From positions 109,646 to 173,645 of the forward strand of contig NZ_BMTT01000014.1 in the NCBI RefSeq assembly GCF_014649815.1: DNA of 64,000 nt. The letters run 5' to 3'. This document shows positions 60,811 through 64,000 of the stretch, piece after piece. Origin of the DNA: Streptomyces mutabilis. GTDB lineage: Bacteria > Actinomycetota > Actinomycetes > Streptomycetales > Streptomycetaceae. Numbering within the stretch: the first letter of the stretch is position 1; each line of letters begins with the position of its first letter. Below the pieces are notes generated by a model. That model searched no databases and was not told the DNA's origin. It worked only from the letters and a program-made list of their open reading frames with translations. The translations under genes and the position numbers were made by a program.

Positions 60811-61634
60811 TACAGCAGCGTTTTGCTGTAGTAGCAGCGCGTGGTCGCGTAACCGAGCGACTCGTAGAGCCGTTCGGCCGCGGTGTTGCCCGCGAAGACG
60901 TTGAGGCCGATCAGTCGCCGGCCCGCGGCGACGGCCTGCGCCTCGGCGAGCAGCATGAGCGTGCGGCCGTGCCCCCGGCCCCGGTGCGCCGCGTCGACCT
61001 CGACGTCGAAGACGAAGGCACGGTCCTCGCGCAGCGCCAGCCACAGGACGCCGACCTGTTCGCCCTCGTGCTCCAGCACGCTGAACAGCATGTTCTCGGT
61101 GTCGCGCCCCTGTGGGAGCAGCAGTTCGTGATCTCTGCGCGCCTTCGCGCGCGCCTCCGCCTCGGGAACCCCCCGCTCGGTCCAGGTACGGACGTACTGC
61201 TCGGACTCGTGTGCCTGCCAGGTGGCGTACTCGCCCGCCGTCATCGGCCGCGCGCGGCTTCCCTCGGGCAGGGCGGGCGCGGTGTCGCCGAGCTGCTTGG
61301 CCATGACTCGGTTGCGCAGGACGTAGCCGAGCGCCTCCGTGAGCCGCAGGCCCGCCTCCGCCTCGGCGGCCAGGCTGGTCTCGATCCGCCGGCAGCCCCA
61401 GCCCCGCGCGACCTCCTCGGCCGCGAGGGCCGCCACCGTGCCCCGGCCGCGCCGGCGGTCCGGTTCGTCGATGTGCAGTCGGTGAATTACGGCCACCGAG
61501 TCGCCGAAGGCTTGCGAGGTGCCGAGGTGTATCGCGCCGACGGGCCGGCTGTTCACGCACACCTGGTAGTGGCGCGAACGCGTCCCGTCGGCGACGCGCT
61601 GGAGCGGCTCGGTCGGCCGCAGGGTGGTGGTCAT
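60810..61634 (-). CDS. Tandem GNAT N-acetyltransferase
   Basis: A 274-residue protein with two GNAT-type acetyl-CoA sites: RRRGRGTVAALAAEE (about residue 60) and AAHRGRGHGRTLMLLAEA (about residue 220), the second being the better match to the RxxGxG/A loop. It ends with NVFAGNTAAERLYESLGYATTRCYYSK. Substrate unknown; the tandem layout is shared by mycothiol synthase-like and many uncharacterised enzymes. I chose ATG 61634; a GTG one codon earlier is possible. Confidence 0.85.
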   Translation of the reverse strand: MTTTLRPTEPLQRVADGTRSRHYQVCVNSRPVGAIHLGTSQAFGDSVAVIHRLHIDEPDRRRGRGTVAALAAEEVARGWGCRRIETSLAAEAEAGLRLTEALGYVLRNRVMAKQLGDTAPALPEGSRARPMTAGEYATWQAHESEQYVRTWTERGVPEAEARAKARRDHELLLPQGRDTENMLFSVLEHEGEQVGVLWLALREDRAFVFDVEVDAAHRGRGHGRTLMLLAEAQAVAAGRRLIGLNVFAGNTAAERLYESLGYATTRCYYSKTLL

Positions 61635-61706
61635 CACGGGTGTTCTACCCGGCCAGGGGCGGCGAGTCAGCCTCGTTCACGAGGCCTTCGCGGATCTTCG
61701 GCGCGC

Positions 61707-62528
61707 TTACGGGTCCAGGTCGTCCCCGGACCGCTCCTCGAAGATCCGCATGGCCTTGGCGGTCACCGGTCCGGGCGCGCCGGGCAGTCCGCGGTCGTCG
61801 ACGCGGTGCACGGCCTGCACGTCCCGGAGCGTGGAGGTCAGGAAGACCTCGTCGGCGCGCTTCAGGACGTCCATCGGGAGGTCGGCTTCTCGGGCGCCGG
61901 TCCACTCGACGGCCAGGGCGCGGGTGATTCCGGCGAGGCAGCCGGAGGTGACCGGCGGGGTGTGGATCTCGCCGTCGAGGACGACGAAGACGTTCGACCC
62001 GGTGCCCTCGCACAGCTGTCCCACGGTGTTGCCGAACAGCGCCTCGGTGGCGCCCCGTTCTCGGGCGCGGGCCAGGGCGACGACGTTCTCGGCGTAGGAG
62101 GTGGTCTTCAGTCCGGTGAGCGCGCCGCGCTCGTTGCGGGTCCACGGCACCGTGATCACGGCCGTGGAGTCGGGGCGCCGGCCCGTCTCGCCGAGGGCGA
62201 CGACGAGGGTCGTGCCGTGCTCGCCGCGGTCGGAGCCGAGCGGGCCGTGGCCGCCGGTGTACGTGATGCGCAGCCGGCCCAGCGGCATGGGGTTGGCGTC
62301 CAGGACGGCGGCGCAGGCGCGGCGGACCTCGTCGAGGTCGGGGGCGGGCAGGCCGAGGCCGCGTGCCGAGCGGGTCAGCCGGTCGAGGTGCCGGGTCAGG
62401 GCGAACGGCCTGCCGTCCACCGCCTTCACCGTCTCGAAGATGCCGTCGCCCACGGTCAGCCCGTGGTCGAGGACGGAGACGCGGGCGGACTCGATGTCCT
62501 GCAGCCCGCCGTCGAGCCAGATCTTCAC
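61707..62528 (-). CDS. pabC: Aminodeoxychorismate lyase-like/branched-chain aminotransferase fold class IV PLP enzyme
   Basis: A 273-residue fold type IV PLP enzyme. The start KIWLDGGLQDIESARVSVLDHGLTVGDGIFETVKA, the TSYAENVVALARARERGATEALFGN segment with the catalytic-type lysine just upstream (LKTTS), and EGTGSNVFVVLDGEIHTPP are clear. Next to pabB it most likely makes 4-aminobenzoate from aminodeoxychorismate for folate. The GTG start overlaps the pabB stop (GTGA). A general aminotransferase role cannot be ruled out. Confidence 0.85.
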   Translation of the reverse strand: MKIWLDGGLQDIESARVSVLDHGLTVGDGIFETVKAVDGRPFALTRHLDRLTRSARGLGLPAPDLDEVRRACAAVLDANPMPLGRLRITYTGGHGPLGSDRGEHGTTLVVALGETGRRPDSTAVITVPWTRNERGALTGLKTTSYAENVVALARARERGATEALFGNTVGQLCEGTGSNVFVVLDGEIHTPPVTSGCLAGITRALAVEWTGAREADLPMDVLKRADEVFLTSTLRDVQAVHRVDDRGLPGAPGPVTAKAMRIFEERSGDDLDP

Positions 62529-63571
62529 GCCTGTTTTCCCTCTCCACTCACCTCGTACGTCCCCGACGCTACCGCGAGGAGCCGGGACGCCTTCAGTTCG
62601 GTCTCCCGCCACTCCCCTTCCGGGTCGGACCCCCAGGTGATGCCGGCGCCGGTGCCGAAGCGCAGCAGCCCCGCGGCCCGGTCGATCCAGAAGGTGCGGA
62701 TGCCGACGGCGAGCTCGCCGGTGCCCCGGTCGGCGTCGACCCAGCCGATGCCACCGCAGTACGGGCCCCGGGGCGCGGTCTCCAGGGTGTCGATGATCCG
62801 CAGGGCGCTGGACTTGGGGGCGCCCGTGACGGACCCGGGCGGGAAGGCCGCCGCGAGCAGTTCCGGCCATCCGGTGTCCGGGCGCAGTTCGCCCCGGACA
62901 GTCGAGACCAGGTGCACGAGGCCCGGGTGCTTCTCCACGGCGCACAGGTCGGGCACGGTCACACTGCCCGCGGCGCAGACCCGTCCGAGGTCGTTGCGGA
63001 CGAGGTCCACGATCATCACGTTCTCGGCGTAGTCCTTCTGCAGCAGGTCGGCCTCGGTCCGCCCGGTTCCCTTGATCGGTCCGGACTCGACGGTCCGGCC
63101 GTCCCGCCGCAGGAACAGCTCGGGCGAGGCGGTGGCGGTCTCGACGCCGTGGCCGGGCAGCCGGATCGTTCCGGCGTACGGCGCCGGGTTGCCGCGGGCC
63201 AGCAGGGCGGTGAGGGCGTCCACGTCGGCGCCGGGGCGGACGGGCGCCGAGAGCACCCGGCAGAGGTTGGCCTGGTAGACAACGCCGGCGGCGATGTGCT
63301 CGCGTATGCGCCGTACGGCTGTCGTGTACGCGGCGCGGTCGAGGGAGGACGTCCAGTCGTTCACGGCCGGCCCCCGCCACCGCCCGGGTACCGGAGCCGG
63401 TACCGGCCGTGTCCGGACGTCCGCGAAGCGTGCGCAGGTCAGGCGGCCCTCAAAGTCAGCGCAGACGGCCCAGAAGCCCTCGGATTCGAGGGCGGCGGGA
63501 TCGCTCGTGACGTCGAGGAGGCCGGTGGCGAGACGGTCACCGAAGCGGGCGAGGGGAGGGAGGTCGAGCAC
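62525..63571 (-). CDS. pabB: Aminodeoxychorismate synthase component I-like chorismate-binding enzyme
   Basis: A 348-residue chorismate-utilising enzyme that keeps only the catalytic half. Conserved pieces are AGVVYQANLCRVLSAP, PELFLRRDGRTVESGPIKGTG, NVMIVDLVRNDLGRVCAAGSVTVPDLC, HLVSTVRGEL, FPPGSVTGAPKSSALRIIDTLE and GPYCGGIGWVDADRGTGELAVGIRTFWID. No glutaminase (PabA) is fused or adjacent. It is shorter than the usual ~450-residue PabB because the N-terminal half is trimmed. GTG start; coupled to pabC by a 4-bp overlap. Confidence 0.85.
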   Translation of the reverse strand: MLDLPPLARFGDRLATGLLDVTSDPAALESEGFWAVCADFEGRLTCARFADVRTRPVPAPVPGRWRGPAVNDWTSSLDRAAYTTAVRRIREHIAAGVVYQANLCRVLSAPVRPGADVDALTALLARGNPAPYAGTIRLPGHGVETATASPELFLRRDGRTVESGPIKGTGRTEADLLQKDYAENVMIVDLVRNDLGRVCAAGSVTVPDLCAVEKHPGLVHLVSTVRGELRPDTGWPELLAAAFPPGSVTGAPKSSALRIIDTLETAPRGPYCGGIGWVDADRGTGELAVGIRTFWIDRAAGLLRFGTGAGITWGSDPEGEWRETELKASRLLAVASGTYEVSGEGKQA

Positions 63572-63679
63572 GTGACCGAGTCTAGGACGGTGACCCCGAG
63601 GTGACCCGAACGTGTCCTTCCGGGTGCCCTGACCAGGCCCGCGAGCGCAGGCACCGCAGCACGCTGCACAAACGCGTTT

Positions 63680-63707
63680 TTGTACTGGCCCCGGAATCCG
63701 CTAGAGT
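63680..63707 (+). promoter_or_regulatory. Promoter of the tRNA-Gly/Cys/Val operon
   Basis: TTGTAC (63680-63685) and TAGAGT (63702-63707) are 16 nt apart and lie about 40 bp before tRNA-Gly. Both are close to the vegetative consensus. Confidence 0.7.
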
Positions 63708-63748
63708 TCAACACGTCGCCGGGACGCGCAAGCGGACCGAACCGACAG

Positions 63749-63821
63749 GCGGACGTAGCTCAGTTGGTAGAGCGCAACCTTGCCAAGGTTGAGGTCGCGA
63801 GTTCGAGCCTCGTCGTCCGCT
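63749..63821 (+). tRNA. tRNA-Gly (anticodon GCC)
   Basis: Acceptor GCGGACG/CGTCCGC, anticodon arm CAACC-TTGCCAA-GGTTG, T loop GAGTTCGAGCCTC. 73 nt with U discriminator; CCA not encoded. Confidence 0.97.
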
Positions 63822-63859
63822 CGCAGGAACTGGGGTCCTCCCGGGCCCCTTACACTCCT

Positions 63860-63930
63860 GGTGGAGTGGCCGAGAGGCGAGGCAACGGCCTGCAAAGCCG
63901 TCTACACGGGTTCAAATCCCGTCTCCACCT
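63860..63930 (+). tRNA. tRNA-Cys (anticodon GCA)
   Basis: Acceptor GGTGGAG/CTCCACC, anticodon arm ACGGC-CTGCAAA-GCCGT, T loop GGGTTCAAATCCC. 71 nt with the U73 discriminator expected for cysteine. Confidence 0.97.
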
Positions 63931-63934
63931 CCAA

Positions 63935-64000
63935 GGACGATTAGCTCAGCGGGAGAGCGCTTCCCTGACACGGAAGAGGTCACTGGTTCAATCCCAGTAT
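63935..64000 (+). tRNA. tRNA-Val (anticodon GAC), cut by window end
   Basis: GGACGAT 5' end, D arm, and anticodon arm CTTCC-CTGACAC-GGAAG; the T arm begins at CTGGTTCAATCCCAG and the 3' acceptor strand lies beyond the window. Confidence 0.93.

Noticed and set aside
61707-63571. pabB/pabC pair as part of a secondary metabolite cluster
   Set aside because: No biosynthetic, tailoring or export genes surround it; the pair is a normal folate-type unit.

Overview
The window is high-GC actinobacterial chromosome, almost certainly Streptomyces. Third-codon GC is very strong, GTG and TTG starts are common, and the sporulation gene ssgB is present with an almost unmistakable product. The gene order is also a typical Streptomyces housekeeping backbone: alaS-ruvX-mltG-aroECKB, rpsD, hisS, relA-apt-secFD-yajC-ruvBAC-yebC-pdxTS, pimA-acyltransferase-pgsA, HIT-thrS, ssgB. 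Most genes lie on the minus strand.

Layout, low to high coordinates. 1-9.8 kb: a minus-strand run that reads DUF948, DUF6167, alaS, ruvX, mltG, aroE, aroC, aroK, aroB and ends at a strong hairpin; it joins alanyl-tRNA synthesis, peptidoglycan strand termination and the shikimate pathway. 9.9-12.2 kb: a lone plus-strand NB-ARC/STAND ATPase that looks leaderless. 12.2-19.7 kb: rpsD, rarA, a VKOR-type oxidoreductase, hisS, an MBL hydrolase, a membrane-anchored cyclophilin and a DUF349 protein. 19.8-22.7 kb: an overlapping three-gene cassette of Ser/Thr kinase, a small EACC1-like linker and a caspase-like protease, placed 27 nt behind relA. This is the most unusual part of the window. 22.7-34.4 kb: relA, apt, secF/secD/yajC, ruvB/A/C, yebC and pdxT/pdxS. 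34.5-38 kb: a LemA-like protein and the phosphatidylinositol mannoside genes. 38-42.3 kb: a divergent EF-G-like GTPase and an unknown membrane protein.

42.3-43.8 kb is an IS5-family (IS427-like) element with clear terminal repeats, a transposase split by a -1 frame change, and an extra zinc-ribbon-like gene inside the repeats. It sits exactly at the stop codon of the HIT gene. 43.8-49.2 kb: HIT, thrS, a two-gene DUF4365 cassette and a DEDDh exonuclease. 49.3-57.1 kb: two near-identical tRNA-Val(CAC) genes bracket a pectin-type sugar locus (SBP, two permeases, a YesL-like protein, a Tat-exported PL26-like rhamnogalacturonan lyase) with LacI-type operator candidates. 57.1-63.6 kb: a PGPGW membrane protein, ssgB, a CGNR regulator, small membrane proteins, a DsbA-like protein, a tandem GNAT protein and the pabB/pabC-like pair. 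The window ends in a tRNA-Gly/tRNA-Cys/tRNA-Val(GAC) operon cut by the window edge.

I see no rRNA, CRISPR array, prophage, replication origin or antibiotic cluster. Family names come from reading motifs and from memory of families; no database search was run.
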